Source: Tunturiibacter gelidiferens (GTDB lineage Bacteria; Acidobacteriota; Terriglobia; Terriglobales; Acidobacteriaceae). From it: a stretch of DNA of 64,000 nucleotides. The notes beneath the pieces were generated by a model that saw nothing but the letters and a program-made list of their open reading frames with translations, was not told the origin of the DNA and did no database searches. The position numbers were made by a program, and so were the translations under genes. This document shows, piece after piece, positions 55,336-63,029 of the stretch (positions are counted from its first letter, which is position 1; the number at the start of each line of letters is the position of its first letter). The stretch covers positions 1-64,000 of the forward strand of contig NZ_JACHEB010000017.1 of the NCBI RefSeq assembly GCF_014201335.1, written 5' to 3'.

Positions 55336-56583
55336 GTGATGACCGCTATGGAAGACCTTCTTCAGTTTCTTTATCTGATGCCCGTCGGCGTTGTGAAATT
55401 TAGTGCCGACGGGACAGTCGACATGATGAACCCAGTTGCGTCAGCGCTCTTGGCGTCCATCACAACATCTGACACACTTCTAGATATCTTCTCAGCCCTG
55501 ACACCCATCGCACCCGATCTGCGTCAGCGAGTAGCACGGTTCGCCGGACCCGCCGGAACCATTGTCGAACAGCAGTGGCTTAGAGCGCTCGCAGGCGAGC
55601 GGGAACTGGTCCTTTCGCTGACAGTTAATCAAATTAAAGACAACGTTTATATGGCTGTACTAACGGATGTCAGCAGGCTCTCGAAGCAGGAGGAGAAGTT
55701 ATACGTTGATCGGAAGAAGTTCTTCGCGATCTTTGACAACGTACGAGATTACGCAATTTATACGATCACGATGGATGGCCTAATCGAAGAATGGAATCAG
55801 TCCGTGCAACGATATGCCGGCTGGCTCGCTGCCGATGTGGAGGGCCGCAGCATGAGTTTGTTACAGCCTCCAGACGACCCTGATAGGCCGCGAATCGACC
55901 TATTGCTGGCTGAGGCACAGCGCATCGGATCCACAGAGATAGAGGGTTGGGTGTTAAAGCGCGATGGATCCCGCCTTTGGGGAAATTCCGTCGTCACCGC
56001 ACTACCGGACGAGTCCGGAACCGTGCGTGGTTTCGTAGTCGTTTCGCGCGATATTACCGAGCGTAAGGGGCTGGAAGACGAAATGAAGATGCTCGCGACG
56101 GTTGATTCTCTCACTGGAGCCTACAACCGCCGAAAGGGCAACGAGTTCCTCATAGCGGAGGCCAATCGGCAGGCACGTAATGGGCGGCCGTTCGCTGTGT
56201 TGATGCTGGACATCGACCATTTCAAAACGATCAATGACGGGTTCGGACACACCGCCGGAGATTCAGTGTTGTGTGCATTCGTACGAATCTGCAAAAACAC
56301 GCTGAGATCAATAGATGTGGTGGTGCGTTGGGGCGGCGAGGAGTTTCTGTTGGTGCTACCCGACACCGACGCGGCTGAGGCCATGTCCACGGCCGAACGG
56401 GTGCGCACGGCGACATCTGCGATGGAGGTCACTTCCCCTGAAGGTCTACCCATCCGCTTTACAATTAGCATCGGCGTCGCCGTATCGGCAGGCGATAGTC
56501 CTGGCAACTTGTTGAGCCGATCTGACTTAGCACTGTATGCGGCAAAAACGGGCGGCCGTAACAGGGTGATACTGGCGTCGTAG
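55336..56583 (+). CDS. PAS-PAS-GGDEF diguanylate cyclase, PYP-linked
   Basis: 415 residues, cytoplasmic. A first PAS-like domain (about 5-115; YLMPVGVVKFSADGTVDMMN), a second PAS domain (about 130-250; YAIYTITMDGLIEEWNQSVQ, RDGSRLWGNSVVTAL, VVVSRDITERKGLEDEM), then GGDEF: VDSLTGAYNRRKGNEFLIAE, MLDIDHFKTINDGFGHTAGD, active-site GGEEF (333-337) and the inhibitory site RSID five residues before it. GGEEF is a fully active variant, so it should synthesise cyclic-di-GMP. The gene begins 15 bp after the PYP stop, so the two are in one transcript; the first PAS domain resembles the start of PYP in layout. The most likely job is to convert the PYP signal into cyclic-di-GMP; that partnership is inference. 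Confidence 0.93.
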   Translation: MMTAMEDLLQFLYLMPVGVVKFSADGTVDMMNPVASALLASITTSDTLLDIFSALTPIAPDLRQRVARFAGPAGTIVEQQWLRALAGERELVLSLTVNQIKDNVYMAVLTDVSRLSKQEEKLYVDRKKFFAIFDNVRDYAIYTITMDGLIEEWNQSVQRYAGWLAADVEGRSMSLLQPPDDPDRPRIDLLLAEAQRIGSTEIEGWVLKRDGSRLWGNSVVTALPDESGTVRGFVVVSRDITERKGLEDEMKMLATVDSLTGAYNRRKGNEFLIAEANRQARNGRPFAVLMLDIDHFKTINDGFGHTAGDSVLCAFVRICKNTLRSIDVVVRWGGEEFLLVLPDTDAAEAMSTAERVRTATSAMEVTSPEGLPIRFTISIGVAVSAGDSPGNLLSRSDLALYAAKTGGRNRVILAS

Positions 56584-56851
56584 CGTTCATCGATGTTAGT
56601 AAGTAGAACAATAAACGCTTGCCGCCGAACCCACAAACGCTCTCCATTGGAGAGCCGCTGGAAACTCCCGCGATGAAGAACTTTTGCTACCCCGGGTCAT
56701 GGCGTCAAAGTCAACGAAGTCCTTGGCGACTTAGATGTGCTTGTAGGTTTTGCTGAGAGCGATTGGTGGACCATACCTTGGCGTCGCGGATACTGATATT
56801 GAACGGCTTCCTTGATCGCTATTCGTCCATCTAACTAGAGCGATGAATGAA
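56584..56851. other. Intergenic region
   Basis: Between the cyclase stop and a small minus-strand ORF. No gene or clear terminator recognised. Confidence 0.35.
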
Positions 56852-57019
56852 TTAGGGTCGACTAAAAAATGAAGCAAAACAAATGCTGATAGTAAGGATC
56901 AGAATGATGAGTGCCGGTAGGAAATTTTTTAGGGGATCTCGAACTTTAAAGTGCATGGTCAGCGCTCCCAACATCAATATGCAGATCAGAAGAGGGACAC
57001 CTGTCCAAGGGCGGCGCAT
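56852..57019 (-). CDS. Small two-helix membrane protein (55 aa)
   Basis: A 55-residue frame: MRRPWTG, first hydrophobic helix VPLLICILMLGALTM, short polar loop HFKVRDPLKNF, second helix LPALIILILTISICFASF and SRP. The helix-loop-helix layout with basic residues in the loop is what a genuine small membrane protein looks like. No Shine-Dalgarno stands out and no family is recognised. A hydrophobic minus-strand stretch lacking a start codon at about 57070-57180 (GASLCLIAGLWFPMLVFPAA) may be debris of a related gene. It lies beside the repA gene. Confidence 0.45.
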   Translation of the reverse strand: MRRPWTGVPLLICILMLGALTMHFKVRDPLKNFLPALIILILTISICFASFFSRP

Positions 57020-57274
57020 TCTCTACTTAGATCTAGCTGATTACGAAACGCCTAGGTGAGCTGAATTCGCCTTAGCGTACGTTGCGTTCCGTTTCTTGAA
57101 GTGTCCCCAGAAGGGCTGCCGGAAACACCAACATGGGAAACCATAGTCCCGCAATCAGACAGAGCGACGCTCCTACCCTTTAGAGCCCCAATTACATAGG
57201 TAAACCAACCTGAAAAAACCTTTGAATTGGGAAGGTTGCGAACAGCCTTCGAGGCTTCTGAGCTATTGCCTCTC
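57020..57274. other. Gap before the repA gene end
   Basis: Contains the hydrophobic but start-less minus-strand stretch mentioned for the neighbouring small gene; otherwise nothing recognised. Confidence 0.3.
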
Positions 57275-58795
57275 TCAGAAGAGACTTATTTGGCTGTTTT
57301 CTGAACGCCATTCATCAAAGGAAGGAAGTACCAAGGTATCGCGAACATCTTTGTTGATGATCTGCATCGCTAGATTGACTCGTTGCGTTGCGGGTGCCCT
57401 CACAAAATATGGATCGGTACGCCTGCTCTTTACAATTTCTTTTACCTTTTCCAGTAGCTTTTCCCCAGGATATTGGATGGCAACAGCTTCCTTTCTCTTT
57501 GCATCGACCCAACTTTGATAGTTGTTTTGGAGGTTCTGTATAGCTTCTTGCTTAGCCCGGTCTCTTTCCGATGCCTGACGTGACGTTTCTCTGCGGCGAC
57601 TGCTGATGAAACCTGCCGGCACTGTTACACCGTTTTCTAAGGACCAGATGATCAATCCGGATGGATTATCGACACGGCTGCGCTTCCCTGCACTCGTTTC
57701 ACTTTCGAAGTACTCTACGGTGTCGGTAACAGTATCAGGACCAAAGCGGTCGACGAGCTGCCGAGCCTTTGCGGCGGTGATTCCGTGCTTGATTAGGAGC
57801 TTTGCGGCATCGTCATTTTCGGCACTTGGTTCTTCAACCGATACTGTATTCAGTTCGCGTTGTTCTGGCCGCGAGTTGTCAAGTACTCGAAGCAACTCCG
57901 CGCCAGGCATAAGAACGATTTTGTATCCGTTCTTACTGGTCATTGGCAGCACATCCCATTTCGAGATGTACTTGATCTTCACAAGTTCATTAAGTGCAAG
58001 GCCCATCGTGGACTTTATCTTGGAGAGATGCGGGTAGGCCTGCACATTCAGTAGATTGCAGAGTTCCGCGTAATCTTTCTCGACTTGCCTTCCCTGACTC
58101 GCATGGAACCAGAGGTGCAGGTTTCCAAAAATCCCCTTTGCTGTTGGGCGAGTGAGCTGTTTATAGGCATTGAAATCCTCTGGAATTACATAACGTTGGT
58201 TCAGATTCTCTATAAGCCAATCTTCAAGGGTGACTTCGTAGTGCTCCTGTTTTTCGGTCCCGTTCAGATTGCTGCTCCCGGTCCGCTTGAAAGCGCGGAA
58301 TACGTGCAGTACTTCGTCCGAATACACCTTTTTTGCGGCGCGGTAAACAACTTGCTCTGAAGTAATCGTTGTATCGGTCATACGCTTACCCCAACGCACT
58401 ATTTCTTCGTAGATTTCGCCGTTCCTTGAAATTCCCAATTCTTGAATCATTCGATAGCCGCTAAATCTAATCGGATTGGTAATCTGGCCAGTCTTGGCGC
58501 GTTCCTCACTGATAATTTTGAGCAGAGCGATGAATTTGTCACGGTCAGTCGTTGACGGCAGTCCCAACTGTTCGGATCCCCGAAATTCAGCAGCAACTTT
58601 GACCTTGTGCCCGTTCCGAAAAACGATTTGTTCAATTCGACGAGAGGTCCGATTCTTGTCTCGCGCATCATTGGCGCCGAAAAACCCGATCTGGAGGAGA
58701 TTTTTTTCGAATCTCACTAGATCAACATCAACAGCAATAGGCATCAGCGAGGATGGCCTGTTGTCGAGTTTTTGAGTGATGTTTCTTCGCGTCAT
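57275..58795 (-). CDS. repA: Plasmid replication initiator protein (RPA/RepA family)
   Basis: 506 residues with the layout of Pfam RPA replication initiators: an N-terminal domain (VDLVRFEKNLLQIGFFGAND), the signature winged-helix region (SGYRMIQELGISRNGEIYEE, VLHVFRAFKRTG, QRYVIPEDFNAYKQLTRPTA, YPHLSKIKSTMGLALNELVK), and a C-terminal part with RQLVDRFGPDTVTDTVEYFE, RVDNPSGLIIWSL and a coiled coil. Such proteins bind tandem iterons and open the origin. Eight 22-bp iterons lie 113 bp upstream of the start, the normal position of the origin and rep promoter. It is transcribed away from them, and a partition operon lies on the other side, so 57.3-61.1 kb is a complete plasmid replicon module. 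Confidence 0.9.
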   Translation of the reverse strand: MTRRNITQKLDNRPSSLMPIAVDVDLVRFEKNLLQIGFFGANDARDKNRTSRRIEQIVFRNGHKVKVAAEFRGSEQLGLPSTTDRDKFIALLKIISEERAKTGQITNPIRFSGYRMIQELGISRNGEIYEEIVRWGKRMTDTTITSEQVVYRAAKKVYSDEVLHVFRAFKRTGSSNLNGTEKQEHYEVTLEDWLIENLNQRYVIPEDFNAYKQLTRPTAKGIFGNLHLWFHASQGRQVEKDYAELCNLLNVQAYPHLSKIKSTMGLALNELVKIKYISKWDVLPMTSKNGYKIVLMPGAELLRVLDNSRPEQRELNTVSVEEPSAENDDAAKLLIKHGITAAKARQLVDRFGPDTVTDTVEYFESETSAGKRSRVDNPSGLIIWSLENGVTVPAGFISSRRRETSRQASERDRAKQEAIQNLQNNYQSWVDAKRKEAVAIQYPGEKLLEKVKEIVKSRRTDPYFVRAPATQRVNLAMQIINKDVRDTLVLPSFDEWRSENSQISLF

Positions 58796-58908
58796 GTTGT
58801 TTGCTGCCTTATGTTTGTTGATTGCTTTAAGAAATGCAAGAACTATAAAGACAGCTAAGTACTATGGGGTTTGATAAGTGTTAGAAAATAAAACAGTTAA
58901 TGCACTAT
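58796..58908. promoter_or_regulatory. repA promoter region
   Basis: AT-rich DNA between the iterons and the repA start (AAGAACTATAAAGACAGC and AGAAAATAAAACAGTTAA stretches). It probably holds the repA promoter and the origin-opening region. No DnaA box was found by eye. Confidence 0.5.
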
Positions 58909-59086
58909 CTTTGCCAATGCACCTCTCTATCTTTGCCAGCCTACCTCTCTAAACCTGCCAGTGGACCTCGCGCTTGAAGAACCAGTGATCCTCACGCTTT
59001 TTGGCACCTAACCTCACTAGTTCTGCCAATGCACCTCGCTATTTTTGCCACGCAGCCTCTCGCTTCCTGCCAACGTACCTCTCTAA
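58909..59086. repeat. Tandem array of eight 22-bp iterons (candidate oriV)
   Basis: Eight contiguous units starting at 58909, 58931, 58953, 58975, 58999, 59021, 59043 and 59065. Consensus core TTGCCAnnnnACCTCTCTA; seven are exactly 22 bp and the fourth is 24 bp and degenerate. The 22-bp period (two helix turns) in direct orientation next to an RPA-type repA gene is the signature of an iteron-controlled plasmid origin bound by RepA. Confidence 0.92.
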
Positions 59087-59169
59087 AATCTGGGAATCGC
59101 CGGAGATTGATGCCCCGTCCTTATTCCAGCCGCTTGTTGTGCCCAAAATGCATAGGAGTTGGTGCAAAG

Positions 59170-59362
59170 TGTGCCAGCGCACCTCTCGGTTTTGTCGCGA
59201 AGGGCATTTTTTGAGCCTGTAGCCCTAAATGTTGGAGAGGTTGGCTGGCAGAATACGGATCCTCCGCTAATATATTCGTCGCCTGCGCACTGATTCCAAA
59301 CGGTTTAAACCGTACCGTGCCAGCCAACCTCTCACTGGATTCGATAGAGAGGTGCGTTGGCA
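59170..59362. repeat. Additional iteron-like sites in both orientations
   Basis: Copies of the same core: direct at 59171-59188 (GTGCCAGCGCACCTCTCG) and 59318-59335 (GTGCCAGCCAACCTCTCA); inverted at 59235-59250 (GAGAGGTTGGCTGGCA) and 59344-59362 (ATAGAGAGGTGCGTTGGCA). Between them is a perfect 12-bp palindrome CGGTTTAAACCG (59301-59312). The mixed orientation differs from the tandem array and is like the inverted repeats that RepA dimers bind for autorepression or origin pairing. Confidence 0.75.
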
Positions 59363-59607
59363 GAGTTTTTAGAGAGAGAGAGGAATCGTTTCGGCGATTT
59401 CACTCTAACCGGGCAAGTAGACAGCCCTCTTCCCTATCTCCTTTTTCCGCACCTGGACATCTCGCGATCTCACATCGACCAGGATTTATCGGCAAAGGAC
59501 ATATGCAAGACAGGACACACGACAGAGGGTCGGTGTGACGCAGATCTTCTGCAACCCGTCGTACCTTTGGAGGGCCAAAGTATTCAGCTAGCGATAAATA
59601 TTATTGC
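59363..59607. other. Spacer between origin repeats and partition repeats
   Basis: No gene recognised. A short GAGAGAGAG run near 59371-59381. Confidence 0.35.
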
Positions 59608-60041
59608 TGCGATATCGTTGCGATACAAACAATGAGTGGCCTCAATGGTAACTATCTGCGATATAGCGATATCGCTGCGACACTGGCGGCACAGAGGTGT
59701 GTCTGCGATCCGGAGTTCTACTATATGCGATATCGCTGCGACAAGACACAGGGACTCGGCAGGGCTCAATACGATAACGCTGCGATATCGCTGCGACAAT
59801 GTGGCACAGAAGTGCGTCCGCTGTCTGAAGATTTGCTATATGCGATATCGCTGCGGTAAGGGACAAGGAATTGGTGGCCTCAATACGATATTGCGATATC
59901 GCTGCGACAACAAGGCAACAATCGTTATCGCCCGTGTTGATTCAAAAGGTACTTGCCCGCTGAAAGATAGCGACATCGCTGCGATAACGGCGATAACATT
60001 GCGATAAAGCAGCAATATGCAAATAAAGTTGCGATATCGCA
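59608..60041. repeat. TGCGATATCGCTGCGAC repeat array, candidate parS/operator
   Basis: The 17-bp motif TGCGATATCGCTGCGAC or a close form occurs at about 59608, 59665, 59726, 59781, 59841, 59892 and 59969, plus the half palindrome TGCGATATCGCA at 60030. Five of the central copies are spaced 51-61 bp apart. The core GCGATATCGC is itself a palindrome. The array ends 20 bp before the parA start codon, the usual place for a plasmid centromere and operator bound by the ParB-like protein. Short open frames reading through it give repetitive peptides and are not genes. Confidence 0.88.
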
Positions 60042-60060
60042 GAATTCAGAATGGAACCAG

Positions 60061-60765
60061 ATGCCGGTAATTGCAGTCTCAAATCCGAAGGGTGGGGCGG
60101 GGAAGAGTACAACTACCCTTCTCCTTGCTACTTATCTTGCGCAAAGCGGCGCTTCCGTGTGTGTGTTGGACGCCGATCCAAACCAGCCCATCATAGATTG
60201 GAAGCTCAATGGCGACTCGAAAACGAGCCTGAGCGTAATTGGTGGGGTCAAAGAGTCGAATCTCATGGAAATACTTGACGCTCAAAATGATCAGTTTGTC
60301 TTTATCGATCTTGAAGGAACCGCAAGCGTTCTTGTCTCCAGGTCCATTGCCATGTCTGACTTCGTGATTATTCCCGTTCAAGCCAGCGCCGTTGATGTTA
60401 GGCAGGCGGGCAAGGCGATCAGAGCCGTTCGGGATGAGGAAAAGGTCGCCCAGAGATCCAATCTCACCCGCAAAATTCCTTTCAGGGTTCTAATGACTAG
60501 AACCCCAGCGCCGGGTGCGCCAGTGTCTTCGGTCCAGCGCCAGTTGGAAGCAGAATTGATCGCCGCGGGTGTACCTCGCTTCCGCACCAGTTTGGCCGAA
60601 CGTCTCGCCTTCAAGGCCATTTTCGTCGAAAGGCTGACCTTGTCTGAGCTTGGAGAGCATAAAGTAGGGAATTTGGAGGCAGCTTACCAAAACATCCATG
60701 ATCTCGTGGAAGAGTTAGTGGAGACGTTGCATGCCATAGAACGAGAGAGGTATCCAAATGAATAA
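60061..60765 (+). CDS. parA: ParA-family partition ATPase (module 2)
   Basis: 234 residues. Deviant Walker A VIAVSNPKGGAGKSTTTLLL (residues 3-22), VCVLDADPNQPIIDWKLNGD, FVFIDLEGTASVLVSRSIAM and DFVIIPVQASAVDVRQAGKA. This short ParA type (without N-terminal HTH) belongs to type Ib plasmid partition systems, in which the small downstream protein binds the centromere upstream of parA; the layout here matches exactly. It overlaps the next gene by 8 bp. Confidence 0.94.
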   Translation: MPVIAVSNPKGGAGKSTTTLLLATYLAQSGASVCVLDADPNQPIIDWKLNGDSKTSLSVIGGVKESNLMEILDAQNDQFVFIDLEGTASVLVSRSIAMSDFVIIPVQASAVDVRQAGKAIRAVRDEEKVAQRSNLTRKIPFRVLMTRTPAPGAPVSSVQRQLEAELIAAGVPRFRTSLAERLAFKAIFVERLTLSELGEHKVGNLEAAYQNIHDLVEELVETLHAIERERYPNE

Positions 60766-61108
60766 ATTTGGCCTTATTGAGGATGAAACTGATACTGGTC
60801 TGAGTGAAATCCCAAGCTTAAGCGATAGGCTTACCGCATTTCCATCAGTCCGGCCTCGGTCACCGATCGACCTTAAGGCCGTTGACGCTGCTGCTGCGCC
60901 TCATGGTTTCATCAGCCGGGAGGCATCAAGTTCAAGTAAAGAAAGACTTCACGCCCGACGTCGACGAGCCGTACCCGCTGAACCGACGAGACATCTAGCA
61001 ATTCGCCTCGTATCTTCCCAATATGATCGTTTTGTAGCGTATGCAGACCGTCACAAAATTACATATCACGAAGCTATCTCTAGACTCTTAGACTCTGTAG
61101 GCGAATAA
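60758..61108 (+). CDS. Small centromere-binding partition protein (ParB/ParG-like)
   Basis: 116 residues with GAGAGG before the ATG and an 8-bp overlap with parA. A disordered, Ser- and Arg-rich N-terminal part (PHGFISREASSSSKERLHAR) leads to a C-terminal fold, RHLAIRLVSSQYDRFVAYAD followed by RHKITYHEAISRLLDSVGE, with strand-helix-helix spacing like ribbon-helix-helix proteins. It should bind the TGCGATATCGCTGCGAC array, repress the operon and stimulate ParA. Unrelated in sequence to classical ParB. Confidence 0.8.
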   Translation: MNKFGLIEDETDTGLSEIPSLSDRLTAFPSVRPRSPIDLKAVDAAAAPHGFISREASSSSKERLHARRRRAVPAEPTRHLAIRLVSSQYDRFVAYADRHKITYHEAISRLLDSVGE

Positions 61109-61129
61109 CCAAAGGTGCCAACCCCGGTT

Positions 61130-61693
61130 TTATCTTCCGCGCATCTTCTCTAGTCCTTCAAGCTCCTCCATCATTGCTATCAACTCGGAACTGTCTGCCT
61201 CACTTTCGGGAGTTTTGTGAAATTCGTATCGCTTAGCTAGCGCGTCGCCTTCCGCCTCGATGATCCGAGCAAGCGAATACATTGCCTCAGCGAGATCTTG
61301 AATGGTGCAAAAGGACATCACCATTCGCCCGGGACTAAGTTCAATATTCGCCGGCAGGGAATCGATCCCCAACTCGCCTACGTCTCTGCGCACGAGTGTT
61401 CGGAGTTTCTTGCGAGAAATGGTATTTCCTTCAGTTCGGATACGCTCAAGCTCTAAGGATGGACTCTCGGAATCGTTGATTCTTTCTAGAAAGTCCGCGA
61501 GCACCTGGCGCTCCACGAGTCGCGATCTCCCGACTTCAGTGGTCGGAAGCATCTCTAAAAGCAGCTGTGCAGTCCTGGGTTGAATTTGAAAGAGTGTTTC
61601 AATCTCTCGGCGCTCATAGTGAGAGCGAACAGAGGCGGTTACCGTTTGTCGAATTTGGTGGAGCCGAGTGAGCCAGGAGATAGGACGCGGCAT
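61130..61693 (-). CDS. Hypothetical protein, convergent with the partition operon
   Basis: 187 residues from the ATG at 61693, chosen for the strong GGAGGT just upstream; a longer frame to 61726 is less likely. The region RSHYERREIETLFQIQPRTA followed by QLLLEMLPTTEVGRSRLVER has the spacing of a helix-turn-helix DNA-binding domain, and the rest is helical with an acidic C-terminus (ELIAMMEELEGLEKM). No family recognised. It is next to a DUF1016 nuclease gene in opposite orientation. Confidence 0.6.
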   Translation of the reverse strand: MPRPISWLTRLHQIRQTVTASVRSHYERREIETLFQIQPRTAQLLLEMLPTTEVGRSRLVERQVLADFLERINDSESPSLELERIRTEGNTISRKKLRTLVRRDVGELGIDSLPANIELSPGRMVMSFCTIQDLAEAMYSLARIIEAEGDALAKRYEFHKTPESEADSSELIAMMEELEGLEKMRGR

Positions 61694-61852
61694 ATGACCT
61701 CCAGGGGGGAAAGCTAAGTCTGACACCAGTTTAGGATCTTTTTTTAGGGTCAGGAATATCTGCGTGTATACGCAATAACAAAAAATATGTCGATCTCTTA
61801 TTACCTACGATAATGTCGATTGTCGTTGGCAACCTGGTGTTATGCTGGATTC

Positions 61853-62917
61853 GTGGAAAAAAGCCTCCAGACTCCCTCCGGGTACCCAGAACTGCTTGAA
61901 GACCTGAAGAGTCGAATCGAGCGGGCACAGGTTCGAGCCGCCTTTGCCGTGAGCCGGGAGCTTGTGCTTCTCTACTGGTCGATAGGCAGCGACATCCTGG
62001 CAAGACAAGGAGCCGAAGGCTGGGGAACCCGGGTGATCGACCGGCTGTCCCATGATCTGCAAATCGAGTTTCCGGGCGTGGAGGGATTCAGCCCACGCAG
62101 TCTCAAGTATATGAGGTCGTTCGCCGAGGCGTGGCCAGAGAAGCAAATAGTGCAGCAGGTTGCTGCACTATTGCCTTGGGGCCACCATATGGTGCTTCTG
62201 GACCGAGTTAAGGATGCTGCTCTGCGGGAGTGGTACCTCCGGGCCGCGCTCGAGTACGGCTGGAGCCGCAACGTAATGGTGCTGCAGATTAAGAGTGGAC
62301 TGCATGAAAGGGAAGGGAAGGCGCTGACCAACTTCCAGCGGGCCTTGCCGCCGCCCGACTCAGACCTCGCGGAACAGATTCTGAAAGACCCCTACAACTT
62401 CGACTTCCTGACCGTCTCCCAGAAGGCTCATGAGCGGGAGATCGAACGCGGCCTGCTGATCCACCTTCGCGATCTCCTCCTCGAGCTGGGCCGCGGCTTC
62501 TCTTTCGTGGGCAGCCAGGTGCCGCTTGAAGTCGGTGGCGAGACCTTTTACCTCGACCTGCTCTTCTACCACGTACGCCTCCACTGCTACTTTGTGATTG
62601 AGCTGAAGACAGGCAACTTCAAACCCGAGTGGGCCGGCAAGCTCAACTTCTATCTCTCAGCCGTTGACGGACTCTTTCGTTCCGGGCCGGATGCCCCTAC
62701 CGTCGGTCTTCTGCTCTGCGAAACGCATAGCACCGCAGTCGTTGAGTATGCGCTGCAGAATATCGCGAAGCCTATCGGTGTTTCGACCTATCGTGTGACG
62801 CGAGAGCTGCCCACTCCGATGCGAGAAGAACTTCCGAGCGTGGAAGATCTCCAAGAGGTGGTTACGAAGCTCCGATCGGAGATGGATCTCCTACGGCAGG
62901 AGCGTCAGGATGAGTAA
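61853..62917 (+). CDS. DUF1016 / YhcG-type PD-(D/E)XK nuclease
   Basis: 354 residues from the GTG at 61853 (VEKSLQTP); a TTG at 61820 is also possible. The N-terminal DUF1016_N domain has VRAAFAVSRELVLLYWSIGS, GWGTRVIDRLSHDLQIEFPG and LPWGHHMVLLDRVKD; the C-terminal nuclease domain has EVGGETFYLDLLFYHVRLHC and YFVIELKTGNFKPEWAGKLN, giving the D-x(n)-E-x-K catalytic set. Family members are linked to mobile elements and restriction-like functions, but the exact role is not known. It lies between the partition module and the recombinase gene and may be carried by the plasmid. Confidence 0.92.
   Translation: MEKSLQTPSGYPELLEDLKSRIERAQVRAAFAVSRELVLLYWSIGSDILARQGAEGWGTRVIDRLSHDLQIEFPGVEGFSPRSLKYMRSFAEAWPEKQIVQQVAALLPWGHHMVLLDRVKDAALREWYLRAALEYGWSRNVMVLQIKSGLHEREGKALTNFQRALPPPDSDLAEQILKDPYNFDFLTVSQKAHEREIERGLLIHLRDLLLELGRGFSFVGSQVPLEVGGETFYLDLLFYHVRLHCYFVIELKTGNFKPEWAGKLNFYLSAVDGLFRSGPDAPTVGLLLCETHSTAVVEYALQNIAKPIGVSTYRVTRELPTPMREELPSVEDLQEVVTKLRSEMDLLRQERQDE
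62147..62173. repeat. Hairpin inside the DUF1016 gene
   Basis: AATAGTGCAGCA, a short GGT loop, then TGCTGCACTATT: a perfect 12-bp inverted repeat. It shares GTGCAGC/GCTGCAC with the hairpin at 62968-62994. Confidence 0.7.
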
Positions 62918-62945
62918 TGCCGTGTCGCCGATTATGGAAGATCGG

Positions 62946-62994
62946 ATTGTCGTGACGCTGTCACGACAATTGTGCAGCACCTTGCTGCACAATT
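62946..62994. repeat. Two tandem perfect hairpins upstream of the recombinase gene
   Basis: First: ATTGTCGTGAC (62946-62956), 3-nt loop, GTCACGACAAT (62960-62970), an 11-bp perfect stem. Second: AATTGTGCAGC (62968-62978), 5-nt loop, GCTGCACAATT (62984-62994), also 11 bp and overlapping the first by 3 bp. Placed between the nuclease stop and the recombinase start, they could be a transcription terminator or paired recombinase binding arms (see findings). No T-run follows. Confidence 0.85.
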
Positions 62995-63009
62995 GGCATC
63001 TGGTGAGTG

Positions 63010-63029
63010 ATAGAGAGGCTGGCTGGCAG
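63010..63029. repeat. Iteron-like site overlapping the recombinase start
   Basis: ATAGAGAGGCTGGCTGGCAG matches the inverted iteron at 59235-59250 (GAGAGGTTGGCTGGCA) and the complement of iteron unit 2, 4 kb away from the origin. It ends at the first base of the recombinase GTG start codon. Confidence 0.75.

Noticed and set aside
58909..59538. Small ORFs across the iteron region
   Set aside because: They read through tandem iterons and have no family motif; the DNA is an origin.
59632..60007. Short ORFs giving repeated MRYRCD-like peptides
   Set aside because: They are translations of the repeat array, not genes.
59608..60041. Possible CRISPR array (regular repeats with spacers)
   Set aside because: Repeats are only about 17 bp and palindromic at the core, the spacers are not of uniform length, there are no cas genes, and the array abuts parA; a centromere fits better.
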